From: Clostridiales bacterium
GTDB taxonomy: Bacteria; Bacillota; Clostridia; Saccharofermentanales; Saccharofermentanaceae
Reading direction: 5' to 3'
Assembly (NCBI GenBank): GCA_017480325.1
Contig: JAFVAY010000002.1
Location: 62,001-126,000, forward strand
DNA length: 64,000 nt
Below the pieces are notes generated by a model, which made no database searches, was not told the DNA's origin, and saw only the letters and a list, made by a program, of their open reading frames with translations. Position 1 is the first letter of the stretch. Every line of letters starts with the position of its first letter. The translations under genes and the position numbers were made by a program. This document shows, piece by piece, positions 1 to 9,543 of this stretch.

Positions 1-15
1 GGTATTATATTTGAA

Positions 16-31
16 GTTAGCCAAGGCTAAC
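16..31. promoter_or_regulatory. DtxR-like palindromic operator candidate upstream of eno
   Basis: The 16-bp sequence GTTAGCCAAGGCTAAC is a perfect inverted repeat. It lies just after a TATATT-like -10 element (positions 6-11). The same outer half-sites, GTTAG and CTAAC with a six-base centre, recur at 1567-1582 in front of feoA, where an iron-responsive operator is expected. The form resembles DtxR/IdeR/MntR boxes. That a metalloregulator binds here is inference; the -35 would lie outside the window. Confidence 0.45.
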
Positions 32-78
32 CTTTGTGTAAATCATGCAGACTCCTCAAAACCCGTGGCTTGGGTATT

Positions 79-1468
<1,390 letters not shown>

Positions 1469-1497
1469 TTTTACTCCCTACCTATATATGCTGAAAG

Positions 1498-1527
1498 GGC
1501 TGCGTTCACATGAGCGCAGTCTTTTTA
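1498..1527 (+). terminator. Intrinsic terminator after eno
   Basis: CTGCG (1500-1504) pairs with CGCAG (1515-1519), with additional weaker pairs inside the loop, followed by CTTTTT. It lies about 30 bases after the enolase stop codon and ends that transcript before the feo promoter. Confidence 0.8.
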
Positions 1528-1530
1528 TGC

Positions 1531-1582
1531 TTTCAATGAGAAATAGAGTGTGGTATATTTACTCGGGTTAGTTAAGACTAAC
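1531..1582 (+). promoter_or_regulatory. feo promoter with DtxR-like operator
   Basis: TTTCAA (1531-1536) and an extended -10 TGGTATATT (TATATT at 1554-1559) are separated by 17 bases. The inverted repeat at 1567-1582 has half-sites GTTAG and CTAAC and covers the predicted transcription start. An operator at this position is the usual design for an iron-dependent repressor of ferrous-iron uptake. The repressor itself is not in the window. Confidence 0.6.
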
Positions 1583-1605
1583 TCCAGAAAGAGGGGGGCA
1601 AACTC

Positions 1606-1830
1606 ATGAAATTATCAGATCTTAGCGCCGATTCCCGCGGAAGAGTTACTTCCTTGCCCGGGGACAAACGCTTTATTAACAGAATCTCAGCAATAGGTAT
1701 CACCTCCGGAGTTGATTTCCGGGTTATCAAGAACGATAAGCATATGCCGGTGCTGATATACGTGAGACAGACACTGCTGGCGCTTAATCGCAGGGACTGC
1801 GAGAGGATAGAAGTGGAGGTGGCATCGTGA
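1606..1830 (+). CDS. feoA: Ferrous iron transport protein A
   Basis: This 74-residue SH3-like protein is the small cytoplasmic partner of FeoB. It has the family form: a short conserved opening (MKLSDLSADSRGRV), a central G-D-F turn and a C-terminal segment ending in the E-V pattern. A GAGGGGGG ribosome site precedes the ATG. Its stop codon overlaps the GTG start of feoB by four bases, so the two are translationally coupled. Expression is likely iron-repressed through the upstream box. Confidence 0.92.
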   Translation: MKLSDLSADSRGRVTSLPGDKRFINRISAIGITSGVDFRVIKNDKHMPVLIYVRQTLLALNRRDCERIEVEVAS

Positions 1831-3650
1831 ACAGAGTAGCACTTCTGGGACAGCCCAATTCGGGTAAGTCGACACTTTTTAATCAGCTTACAGGCTCCAG
1901 GCAGCATGTAGGTAACTGGCCCGGCAAGACTGTAGAGAAGAAGGACGGAACCTATACCTATGAGGGTTCGACCTATACTCTTACTGACCTTCCGGGAAGC
2001 TACGGCTTGTCCAGCAACTCCGATGAAGAGATCATTACCGAGAGCTTTATCAAAGGCGGACTCGCAGACCTTGTATGCGTTCTGGTAGATGCGTCTCAGC
2101 TGGAGAGAAGCATGTATATGCTGGCTGATTTCTCCGCACTTAAAACCCCGTGCATCCTGATCCTTAACATGATGGATGTGGCTAAGTCGCAGGGCAAGAC
2201 TATTAATGCAGAGCTTCTGTCTGACAGGCTCGGCATCCCGGTGGTTCCGTTCACCGCCGCCGAGAATAAGGGTTATGAAGAGCTTAAAGAGCTGATCGCT
2301 AAGGAGCTTAAATCTCCTCACATGCTTAAGACTGCTCTGTCCAAGACTTCCGGAGCCGATGCGAAATACGAATGGATAGAAGCACAGCTCGAGGGTGTTA
2401 CCGAGTCTTCGGATTCGGATTATAAGCTTACCAAGCTTGACAGGATATTACTTAAGCCCTTCTGGGGAAAGGTTGTGACTGTGGCAGTGATTCTTGTGGG
2501 ATTCCTGGTTGCCATGCTTGTTATGTCACCGTTCATGGGTATGGCAGGAATGCTTCCGAAGCTTCTGGGGTCACCTATAGCAAGCTTTCTTAACGGACTT
2601 GGGATACACCCTTGGCTTGTATCCGTATTCAGCCTGATAATCCCGAACACCATATACTTCTGTATATCCATGTCGGCCTTCGTCTTCGGCGTTAATCTTG
2701 TATTCGGCTTCTTAGAGGAGATTGGATTCCTCGCGAGGGCCGCTTACCAATTCGACGGTGCATTGTCTAAGCTCGGCCTTCAGGGTAAGGCCGTAGCTCC
2801 TATTCTGATGGGTATGGGATGTACGATCGGCGCATCTACCGGAACTCGTGTAATGGATAACTGGGGGCAGAAGATGCTTACAATGATGGTCGTATGGGCT
2901 GTACCCTGCGCTTCCATATGGAGTGTAATTCCGGTTATATCGAATATGTTCTTCCCTCCCTGGGGGACTGCGCTTGTATGCTTAGGGATTATCGCTTATG
3001 TATTTATCTTAATGTTTATCGTGTCCAAGGTCTTCGGCAAGAGCCTTGTCCCTGACGAATCCAGATCCGGCATGATCATGGAGCTGCCTCCATATCACAA
3101 GCCTCACTGGAAATACATCATCAAGGAAGCGTGGATCAAGTGCTGGGATATGTTCAAGCGCGCTATAAGGACCGTTACGCTGGTATCGGTTATATTCTGG
3201 GCCTTCTCCTTCAGCCCTTCGGGAAATGTGGAGAGTAGCCTTCTTTATAAGGTCGGAACGTTTATTGAGCCTGTAACTAAGTTTTTCGGCATGGGCTGGA
3301 GGACGTTTATGGCCTTCATAAGTGCGGCCTTCGCGAAGGAGGCGGTCCTCGGAACCCTTAATGCCGTATTCGCGGGGCAGAGCAATGTGGCTGACGTAGC
3401 CTTCAATGTGTCTACCGGCGGAGTCGACACTGCGGCACTTTCCACCATTATGGCGCAGACAATATCACCTGCGGAGGCGCTGGCATTCATGTTCGCCATT
3501 ACCTTCAGTGTGCCGTGTCTTATGGCGTTAAGCACCACCTACAGAGAGTCGCATTCGCTTAAATGGACCCTCAAGACATCGGCTTTCTATGTATGCGCGG
3601 CACTTGTTCTGTCCTGCATAGTTTTCCATATCGCATCCTTATTTATGTGA
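1827..3650 (+). CDS. feoB: Ferrous iron transport protein B
   Basis: FeoB is the inner-membrane Fe2+ transporter with an N-terminal G-protein domain. The P-loop GQPNSGKS is at residues 8-15, the G3 motif DLPGSYG at 54-60 and a G4 NMMD follows near residue 115. The C-terminal two thirds contain hydrophobic segments with the Gate motif regions, including GCTIGASTGTRV. At 607 residues it is somewhat shorter than the E. coli protein. It starts with GTG inside the end of feoA. An HMA-domain gene follows 27 bases later. Confidence 0.96.
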   Translation: MNRVALLGQPNSGKSTLFNQLTGSRQHVGNWPGKTVEKKDGTYTYEGSTYTLTDLPGSYGLSSNSDEEIITESFIKGGLADLVCVLVDASQLERSMYMLADFSALKTPCILILNMMDVAKSQGKTINAELLSDRLGIPVVPFTAAENKGYEELKELIAKELKSPHMLKTALSKTSGADAKYEWIEAQLEGVTESSDSDYKLTKLDRILLKPFWGKVVTVAVILVGFLVAMLVMSPFMGMAGMLPKLLGSPIASFLNGLGIHPWLVSVFSLIIPNTIYFCISMSAFVFGVNLVFGFLEEIGFLARAAYQFDGALSKLGLQGKAVAPILMGMGCTIGASTGTRVMDNWGQKMLTMMVVWAVPCASIWSVIPVISNMFFPPWGTALVCLGIIAYVFILMFIVSKVFGKSLVPDESRSGMIMELPPYHKPHWKYIIKEAWIKCWDMFKRAIRTVTLVSVIFWAFSFSPSGNVESSLLYKVGTFIEPVTKFFGMGWRTFMAFISAAFAKEAVLGTLNAVFAGQSNVADVAFNVSTGGVDTAALSTIMAQTISPAEALAFMFAITFSVPCLMALSTTYRESHSLKWTLKTSAFYVCAALVLSCIVFHIASLFM

Positions 3651-3677
3651 GATAATAGCTTCAAGGAGTGACGGCTT

Positions 3678-3932
3678 ATGATAAGGACTACGGTTAAGAT
3701 CGACGGAATGATGTGCGGGATGTGCGAGGCACATATATCCGACACTATTAGAAAGGCCTTCCCGGAGGCAAAGAAGGTAGCGGCATCCCATAAGAAGGGC
3801 GAGGCGACCTTCCTTACAAAGACCGCTCCGGACGAGGAGAAGCTTAAGACATCTATCGCGGAAACAGGGTATACGATGATATCCTGTTCAAGTCAGGAAT
3901 ATGTGAAGAAAGGGCTTTTCGCGCGAGGATAG
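3678..3932 (+). CDS. HMA-domain metal-binding protein
   Basis: This 84-residue protein has a heavy-metal-associated fold with the metal-binding loop GMMCGMCEAHI, in which the CxxC pair would bind a soft metal such as Cu+. It resembles CopZ-type chaperones. It follows feoB by 27 bases and may be cotranscribed, which is seen in other Clostridia. The lysine-rich middle and a C-terminal extension (CSSQEYVKKGLF) go beyond the minimal domain. Its metal and its partner are unknown. Confidence 0.8.
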   Translation: MIRTTVKIDGMMCGMCEAHISDTIRKAFPEAKKVAASHKKGEATFLTKTAPDEEKLKTSIAETGYTMISCSSQEYVKKGLFARG

Positions 3933-3942
3933 AGGTCTGAAG

Positions 3943-4000
3943 TTGCTTTATTATATTTAAGGTGTATACTCCCCCTCGGTATTATAAATGTACTGAGGGG
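3943..4000 (+). promoter_or_regulatory. Promoter with inverted repeat overlapping the ribosome site of the GGDEF gene
   Basis: TTGCTT (3943-3948) and TATACT (3965-3970) are 16 bases apart. CCCCTCGGTA (3972-3981) pairs with TACTGAGGGG (3991-4000) over 10 bp with one G-T pair. The right arm includes the GAGGGG ribosome site of the gene starting at 4007. The predicted transcription start falls inside the left arm, so a DNA operator is more likely than an RNA hairpin masking the ribosome site. If a promoter further upstream is used, the hairpin would form in the mRNA. Confidence 0.5.
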
Positions 4001-4006
4001 TAAATT

Positions 4007-5374
4007 ATGTCTTTTATTAAGAGAATACGGGAGCAGGGTCTTTCTCTTAAGTTTACATCCACGCTGATGCTGATCGTATCGCTGGTGATCACGGCGGTCT
4101 TACTGTATTCCACGACTAAAGCGTTCGAGGGCTTCCGGGAGATGGAGAAGTCGACGGACGATTATATTGCACTGCAGGAGGCGGCGTCGGAGCTTATGAC
4201 CGCATCGGACTACCTGACGGAGCAGGTGCAGTCCTACGCGGTGATGGGGGACCGGGAATACCTGGATAATTACTTTGAAGAGGCTGACGTGACGCAGCGC
4301 CGTCAAGAGGCTATTGCCACCATGGAGGCAAAGATACCGTCATCTCCGGCGCTACGTAAGCTTATGGACGGTATGTACGAGTCCGAGTCGCTAATGAATA
4401 TCGAGTACTATGCCATGCGACTGGTGCTGCTGGCGCAGGGTGATACTAATATGCCGGCAGTGCTTGCCAATACCACTATCAGCGAGGAGGACCTGGCCTT
4501 AAGCCCGCAGGAGCAGATAGAGCTCGCGCGTAATCTGGTCCATAACGAGGAGTACAATGCGCGTAAGGAAAGAATTCGCTCGAACATGGCGGCGTGCATA
4601 GAGGAGCTTAAGAACAGTACTCACGGCAATCAGCAGGAGATGGAGAGTCTTGCCCGTAACGGCCTGGTGACTATGGCAGTGCTTATCGTAGTTCAGTCGG
4701 TAGCGATATTCTCCATGCTGTGGCTCACGACGCATCTTGGGATAAGACCCGTACTTCGCGCAGTTGACCATATCAAAATGGATCAGAGTCTGCCTGTAAT
4801 AGGCGCGTCGGAATTCAGATATCTCGCGGGCACATATAACGTAATGTACGCGGCGTACAAGAAGAGTATCGCGCACCTGAACTTCAAGGCTTCCCACGAT
4901 GAGCTGACTGGCGTATATAACCGCGCGGGCTATGAGCTTATCAAGGAGAGTCTGGACATGACGTCCACTGCATTTATGGTTATCGATGCGGATAACTTCA
5001 AGAATATTAACGATACCTACGGTCACGAGATGGGCGATGAGGTGATAAAGAGGATCGCCAATACCTTGAAGAAGCATTTCCGTTCCGATGACTACGTATG
5101 CAGGATCGGCGGAGATGAGTTCGTAGTGTTTATGGTTCATGTTCCGGAGCAGCCGCGCGTGCTGATCGAGCGCAAGATCGCGGAGATCAATAAGGAGTTG
5201 TCAGTAACAGACGGTGACGTTCCGCCGATATCGTTAAGCGTCGGAATTGCCTACAGCGAGAACGGCGGCGAGCCCTCGGAGATTTTCCGTCAGGCCGATG
5301 CGGCTCTGTATCACGTTAAGTCCAACGGCCGCCAGGGCTCATGCTTCTATACTGAAGGGCTGGAGCTGCAGTAG
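4007..5374 (+). CDS. Membrane-bound diguanylate cyclase (GGDEF)
   Basis: The protein would synthesise c-di-GMP. Residues 1-35 hold a first membrane segment, followed by an extracytoplasmic helical sensor region of about 180 residues and a second membrane segment near residue 225. The C-terminal GGDEF domain (about 290-455) opens with HDELTGVYNR and has an intact RIGGDEF active site. An RSDD I-site lies five residues before it, so product inhibition is expected. No EAL domain is present. It is the only one of the four GGDEF proteins in this window with an intact motif. Confidence 0.9.
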   Translation: MSFIKRIREQGLSLKFTSTLMLIVSLVITAVLLYSTTKAFEGFREMEKSTDDYIALQEAASELMTASDYLTEQVQSYAVMGDREYLDNYFEEADVTQRRQEAIATMEAKIPSSPALRKLMDGMYESESLMNIEYYAMRLVLLAQGDTNMPAVLANTTISEEDLALSPQEQIELARNLVHNEEYNARKERIRSNMAACIEELKNSTHGNQQEMESLARNGLVTMAVLIVVQSVAIFSMLWLTTHLGIRPVLRAVDHIKMDQSLPVIGASEFRYLAGTYNVMYAAYKKSIAHLNFKASHDELTGVYNRAGYELIKESLDMTSTAFMVIDADNFKNINDTYGHEMGDEVIKRIANTLKKHFRSDDYVCRIGGDEFVVFMVHVPEQPRVLIERKIAEINKELSVTDGDVPPISLSVGIAYSENGGEPSEIFRQADAALYHVKSNGRQGSCFYTEGLELQ

Positions 5375-6043
5375 GGCGGAGGTAAAGTAAGGGGCCGGTT
5401 TTGCAGCCCGGCTGCCGTTTCTTACCCGTTAGTCGCTGTAGTCGTCTCTGAAATTCGCGAAAAACGCTTAAAAACAGAGATTCGCACTATAAATTCTCTG
5501 AAGTGGTCTCTGTAAATCGGCGATTTTGGGCTTAAAGAGAGATCTTCACGTTTTTTGGGGGAGTAGCATAGAACTGTAAGTCGTGTATGTATTTTGGCGG
5601 AACTCCGGTTTTTATCCAATAGCGTTGTTTCAGTAATATAGTACAGATTATTCGTTACTATCTGTATCCCAATCACCATATCAAATATGTGGATACACGG
5701 AACCTTTGGATGCATGTATCCAGCGGTTGGCTTTGCCTTATTAGATACAGATGCAGGTCAAAAATATGTATCCAGTTGTCGATTTCTTATTGTTGGATAA
5801 AGTATCGGATGGCCTAATAAAGAATTTGCGAAAGATTATTGACACAATCTGGGAATTAACCTTCTATAGTAGGGCCAGAGGTAGTGGCTGTCCATATTGT
5901 CGGGGAAACAAGGAATATAATTAATAAATAGAGATGAGAAAGATGAATAAATAATGTGATTTCTATACGGAAATATTATAGTTGACAAAAACAAATTAAT
6001 CCGCTATAGTTCAATCAAGAAACAGAAGAAAGGAGTTTGCATC
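5375..6043 (+). other. 669-base intergenic region with repeats and promoters
   Basis: No convincing gene was found here. A weak hairpin with arms GCCGG (5394-5398) and CCGGC (5408-5412) may end the GGDEF transcript. The 10-mer ATGTATCCAG occurs at 5714-5723 and 5766-5775, and related GTATCC or GGATAC words lie around 5665-5800. TTGACA (5839-5844) followed by TATAGT (5865-5870) has a long 20-base spacer. A second and ideal promoter lies at 5982-6010 (separate entry). Confidence 0.4.
5982..6010 (+). promoter_or_regulatory. Sigma-A type promoter of the 6044 regulator
   Basis: TTGACA (5982-5987) and TATAGT (6005-6010) are separated by exactly 17 bases. The start codon lies 34 bases downstream, behind an AAAGGAG ribosome site. 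Confidence 0.75.
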
Positions 6044-6844
6044 ATGCCTCAGGACGATAATACAACTGCTAATTTGGATTTCGATCAGATCGATTACCTT
6101 GTCCAGGATGGCAATCTACAGGTGTTAATCGAGATTGCCAAGGGGAACAGGACGAGCAAGGAGTATTCGAAGGCATCGGGAGTTAGTGAAGCATCGTTAT
6201 CTAAGATGATGAAGGGTAAGTATAAGCCTTCTCCGACAACTATGAGGAAACTGACATCTGCCAAGGCAAATCCTCAGGGCGGCATTAAGTATGAGACGCT
6301 TATGCAAGCTGCCGGGTATGAAGTAGGAGCGATTGATGCAGATTCAGACGCAATGTCCAAGAATAAATCGCTTGCCGAGGTAGAGATAAGAAATGAGAGT
6401 GAGTATGAGAAGCGTAGCTTATACGAGTCTACATGTGTATCTCAGATATATATATCGCTAGCCGAGAAAGGAGTTGTATTTAAGAAGAATGAGCGACTGG
6501 AATACTCTTCTTTTGACCTCGAGTTGGATGTAATAGATCAGCCGATAACAAGGTGGAAGTTCGATATCGTTTATATGTCTCAGCGGATATCTTTCAATAT
6601 GAGGAATATATATGAAACGATAGGCAGATTGGCATCTAACAGATTGGAGAGCGACGTAAAGGTTACGATAATAATTAATGACAGCAAGTGCTATAAGTGG
6701 CTTAAAGAACAGGATCATTCATTCGCATACAGAGGCGAGCTGTCGGTGGCTTTATTTGATATAGAGAAGAACAAGTTTGTAGAAGAGACGTATCTTGCTA
6801 ATTACTATGAAGGGGATACAAGCAGAGAGGTGTATTTGGTATGA
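6044..6844 (+). CDS. Helix-turn-helix protein with unknown C-terminal domain
   Basis: This 266-residue protein has an XRE-like helix-turn-helix at about residues 25-75 (SKASGVSEASLSKMMKG region). The remaining 170 residues, rich in charged residues and beta-strand patterns, match no domain I recognise. Proteins with this layout are found in Clostridia as orphan regulators. It has its own strong promoter and no close operon partner. The AT-rich flanks suggest it may have been acquired. DNA binding is a fair inference; its target is unknown. Confidence 0.6.
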   Translation: MPQDDNTTANLDFDQIDYLVQDGNLQVLIEIAKGNRTSKEYSKASGVSEASLSKMMKGKYKPSPTTMRKLTSAKANPQGGIKYETLMQAAGYEVGAIDADSDAMSKNKSLAEVEIRNESEYEKRSLYESTCVSQIYISLAEKGVVFKKNERLEYSSFDLELDVIDQPITRWKFDIVYMSQRISFNMRNIYETIGRLASNRLESDVKVTIIINDSKCYKWLKEQDHSFAYRGELSVALFDIEKNKFVEETYLANYYEGDTSREVYLV

Positions 6845-6934
6845 ATGTCAATAAAACGGACGAAAATGTAACATAATGTAAAGTGGTTTTATATTGAGAA
6901 TATTTGTTCGTGTAATATAATTAGAGTACAAAAA

Positions 6935-7040
6935 AGAGAACAGCCTGCACGCCGTTCTCTCAAAATACAAAACGGATAATAGCTCATCCGCATAATTTAT
7001 GAAGAAATGCTTGGGGAAGTCTTTCTTCTTCCATAAATTA
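6935..7040. other. Structured region of three consecutive hairpins
   Basis: Three stem-loops lie in about 105 bases with no gene. AGAGAAC (6935-6941) pairs with GTTCTCT (6954-6960). CGGAT (6973-6977) pairs with ATCCG (6986-6990). TAATTTATG (6993-7001) pairs perfectly with CATAAATTA (7032-7040), and AAGAAA extends that stem inwards with a small bulge. Read on the minus strand, the first hairpin is followed by TTTTTT, so it could end a minus-strand transcript. A small RNA or a recombination remnant are both possible. Confidence 0.35.
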
Positions 7041-7116
7041 CCACACCGGATGTTTATAGTCAATTTAGAAGACTAACTACTACTTCGTTTTGTAAGAGCA
7101 AAACAGGAGGATAGTT

Positions 7117-7356
7117 ATGCCTTTGTCAAAGATAGACGTCGAGAAGACGTGTATGAACATTCGGGATCTGTGCGACCGCAGAGATGTCAGTATTAGGGAT
7201 ATTCAGGCTGCATTGAGACTTTCTTCTCCGCAGGCGGTGTATCGCTGGTATCAAGCGGATGGTATTCCCTCAATTGATGATCTCATAGCCTTGGCAGACC
7301 TTTTTGACGTGTCTGTATATGACATCCTTGTAGTTAAGCCTCCCGGATCAGAGTGA
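7117..7356 (+). CDS. Small XRE-family HTH protein (copy 1)
   Basis: This 79-residue protein is almost entirely a helix-turn-helix domain of the Cro/C1 type, with the recognition region SSPQAVYRWYQADGIPS and the typical ending ALADLFDVSVYDILV. AGGAGG precedes the ATG. A 6-bp hairpin (GTTTTG and CAAAAC, about 7087-7104) stands just before the ribosome site. A close paralogue lies at 7578-7811, with a 41-residue gene between them. It probably acts as a DNA-binding regulator; the target is unknown. Confidence 0.75.
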   Translation: MPLSKIDVEKTCMNIRDLCDRRDVSIRDIQAALRLSSPQAVYRWYQADGIPSIDDLIALADLFDVSVYDILVVKPPGSE

Positions 7357-7411
7357 TCACGGTTATAGATGATTCAGATAATTCAAAAAAATCCCAGGAG
7401 GATTAATAGCA

Positions 7412-7537
7412 ATGAAAAAGATAATTGACTTTATGGCGGATGTATACCTGATCGAGTGTTACGAGAATGAAGACGAGTTCCGTGAAATGCAGCTCAAAAG
7501 GCTTATGGCATACGTTTCCGGCATGAACACAATGTAA
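7412..7537 (+). CDS. 41-residue microprotein between two HTH paralogues
   Basis: An ATG at 7412 opens a 41-codon frame (MKKIIDFMADVYLIECYENE at the start, ending in GMNTM) behind a perfect AGGAGG site at 7396-7401. It is acidic in the middle and amphipathic, with no membrane segment. No family was recognised. Its place between two paralogous XRE genes, with good ribosome sites on all three, suggests a real small gene, perhaps a binding partner of the regulators. That role is a guess. Confidence 0.55.
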   Translation: MKKIIDFMADVYLIECYENEDEFREMQLKRLMAYVSGMNTM

Positions 7538-7577
7538 CTTAAGCCAAACTTCATACTACTCGAAAAGGAGGTAGACC

Positions 7578-7811
7578 ATGCCCTTATCTATGATTGATAT
7601 GAAGAAAACAGGCGATAACATTAGGGATCTGTGTGAACGCAGGAACATCAGCGTAAAAGAGATTCATGCTGCGTTGGGGGTTTCCTCGCAGGCAGTATAC
7701 AAGTGGTTCCGGGGTGAGAGTGTCCCCAGTATTGATAATCTTGTCGCCTTGGCAGATATGTTGGATGTATCTGTTAGTGACATCATCGTAACCTGCAGTG
7801 ACGAGGTGTGA
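7578..7811 (+). CDS. Small XRE-family HTH protein (copy 2)
   Basis: This 77-residue helix-turn-helix protein is a paralogue of the 7117 gene; both begin MPLS-ID and share the NIRDLC opening and the ALAD--DVSV ending. The recognition region is SSQAVYKWFRGESVPS. An AAAGGAGG site precedes the ATG. The pair probably arose by tandem duplication and has diverged mainly in the recognition helix, so they may bind different sites. Confidence 0.75.
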   Translation: MPLSMIDMKKTGDNIRDLCERRNISVKEIHAALGVSSQAVYKWFRGESVPSIDNLVALADMLDVSVSDIIVTCSDEV

Positions 7812-7922
7812 TCATGTCGGAGAATAATACCTTTGATTAAACTACGAGTTAAATGACATCTGTCGATTTACGCGTTACACTATATTTACAAACGGATCTT
7901 GATACGAATTAATAAAGCCATA

Positions 7923-7951
7923 CAAGTAAAGCCACATCAAGTAAAGCCACA
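7923..7951 (+). repeat. Tandem 15-base repeat
   Basis: CAAGTAAAGCCACA occurs at 7923-7936 and 7938-7951, a period of 15 bases. A third decayed copy (AATAAAGCCATA) lies just before them. The repeat is in the 258-base gap before the AAA ATPase gene, where no other signal was clear. Confidence 0.6.
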
Positions 7952-8069
7952 ACATTTAAGACATATATAAAGACAGACATATTAACATCCGTATTATCTA
8001 AGCCCTCTGAAGAACCTATTAACTATCGTTATTCTGTTTATTGCAGAAGAGAAAGGATGTTGCTGTTAT

Positions 8070-9434
8070 ATGTATATATCATTAAGTGTGTTGTCGAGTG
8101 TGATCAGTGGGACTCCTAATCCTCGCGGTAAATTAACGCCGAAGCAGGTATTTGTTTTAACACGAAGATATCACGAGGTGCTCGGGCTTCTTAAGAGTGA
8201 GAATCGCTCGCTATTTAATTACTTCATACGAGAGATATGCAGGAATAAGTTTTCTGTGAGTGATCGTATGGAAGTCGTCGCAGAACTAAGACATCTTCGC
8301 TACAATACTGCTATATATAGGATTAAGCAATGCCATGCTGTTGCAGCTGATTATCTTCGTCGCTATGGCATAGTTCTTGTAGATGACGTAAAGATAGGAT
8401 ACTGTAACGTCGTCAACAAGGACATGAAGAGAGCAGAGCTCGAGGATTCTTTGGAAAGTATTTTAAAGGATGCTGGACGCGAACACTCGCGTATAAAGAG
8501 TCCTTTGAAGACCGAGGATCCCCAGCCTGTTGAGAAGCCCCTCTTCTGCTGTATTCCGAAGTATAAACAAGATGATGAGCAGACCATCTATGATGTTGTT
8601 CGGCAGGAATGTATCAGAAATGATATCCCGAATGAGCTTCAAATGATGGTGTTCATGATCGTTATCGAGTACATCAGGAACGACAAGTGTAAGCCCATTA
8701 TTCTTACCGGTAATTCCGGGATCGGCAAGACCTACATCGCTCAGGTAATTGCAAATGTTCTCGGGCTTAGGTTCTATAAGATTTCCTCTCCCGGCGCCAC
8801 GACAGGTTATGGGCTTATAGGTGACTGTAAGAACTATAAGGCCGGAAGGCATGGAGAGATCGCCCAGGCTCAGATAATTACCGGTACGACTAATCCGGTC
8901 ATACTTATCGATGAGATAGATAAGGCTGACATCAAGGGAGCCTCGGGCGTGCACCGTATCGAAGATGAGCTCCTGAGTTGTCTTGACGGCACTAGGATGA
9001 TACACGATAACTTCCTTGAGAAGGATGTGGATACGAGCAAGATGATCTTCATTCTCACTGCCAACGAGGACATAAGACTCTCGCCCTGGCTTAAGGACCG
9101 TTGCACCATAGTTGAGTTTCCGGATCCTGATGTCGCGCGCATCACATCCATCGCTCACAAGATACTCACGCGCATCAGCAACAACTCGCTATATACGGGA
9201 AGGCTCACCTGCGATGAAGGGGCGCTGGAGAAGACTATATCAACCATGCGCGCAAAGGGTATCGTCTCGCTCCGTCAGTATGAGGCTCTTCTCGAAGATG
9301 CGGCTACCTCATGCCTTCATGCTTTTCTCGCAAAGGAGATTGATAAGCTTCACATTGATGCAAGGATTCTCGAGGCGGTATACGAGAGAATAATAAGCAG
9401 CATGGGGATAAGGACCTTCGGGTTCGCTACCTGA
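8070..9434 (+). CDS. Lon-like AAA+ ATPase lacking a protease domain
   Basis: This 454-residue protein carries a AAA+ module close to that of Lon: Walker A GNSGIGKT at 214-221, Walker B VILIDEID at 277-284, a sensor-1 region FILTAN near 325 and an arginine-bearing WLKDRC segment. Residues 1-200 are a helical N-terminal region I do not recognise. The serine-lysine protease domain of Lon is absent, because the protein ends after the small helical subdomain. A role as a remodelling ATPase is likely; the substrate is unknown. A 35-codon frame and a coiled-coil gene follow closely. Confidence 0.75.
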   Translation: MYISLSVLSSVISGTPNPRGKLTPKQVFVLTRRYHEVLGLLKSENRSLFNYFIREICRNKFSVSDRMEVVAELRHLRYNTAIYRIKQCHAVAADYLRRYGIVLVDDVKIGYCNVVNKDMKRAELEDSLESILKDAGREHSRIKSPLKTEDPQPVEKPLFCCIPKYKQDDEQTIYDVVRQECIRNDIPNELQMMVFMIVIEYIRNDKCKPIILTGNSGIGKTYIAQVIANVLGLRFYKISSPGATTGYGLIGDCKNYKAGRHGEIAQAQIITGTTNPVILIDEIDKADIKGASGVHRIEDELLSCLDGTRMIHDNFLEKDVDTSKMIFILTANEDIRLSPWLKDRCTIVEFPDPDVARITSIAHKILTRISNNSLYTGRLTCDEGALEKTISTMRAKGIVSLRQYEALLEDAATSCLHAFLAKEIDKLHIDARILEAVYERIISSMGIRTFGFAT

Positions 9435-9541
9435 TGGAAGCCAAACTTGATGAACGGAAAAAAGCGCGTCATATTGTTAATCACGATATGAGACAGGCAA
9501 CAATAGATGAGATTACAGAAATAATAGTAAGGAGGAATTAG
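9434..9541 (+). CDS. Possible 35-residue protein coupled to the AAA ATPase
   Basis: An ATG overlapping the TGA of the ATPase gene (TGATG) opens a 35-codon frame rich in charged residues, ending in EIIVRRN. Its last codons form the AAGGAGG ribosome site of the gene at 9544. It may be translated by re-initiation or may only be a linker. No family recognised. Confidence 0.35.
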   Translation: MEAKLDERKKARHIVNHDMRQATIDEITEIIVRRN

Positions 9542-9543
9542 AT

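Noticed and set aside
5422..5715. Minus-strand frame of 97 codons in the 5.4-6.0 kb gap
   Set aside because: No ribosome site, no domain and a repeat-rich composition; it crosses the repeated words.
6848..7063. Minus-strand frame of 71 codons
   Set aside because: It spans the three hairpins, so its reading is a by-product of the structured region.
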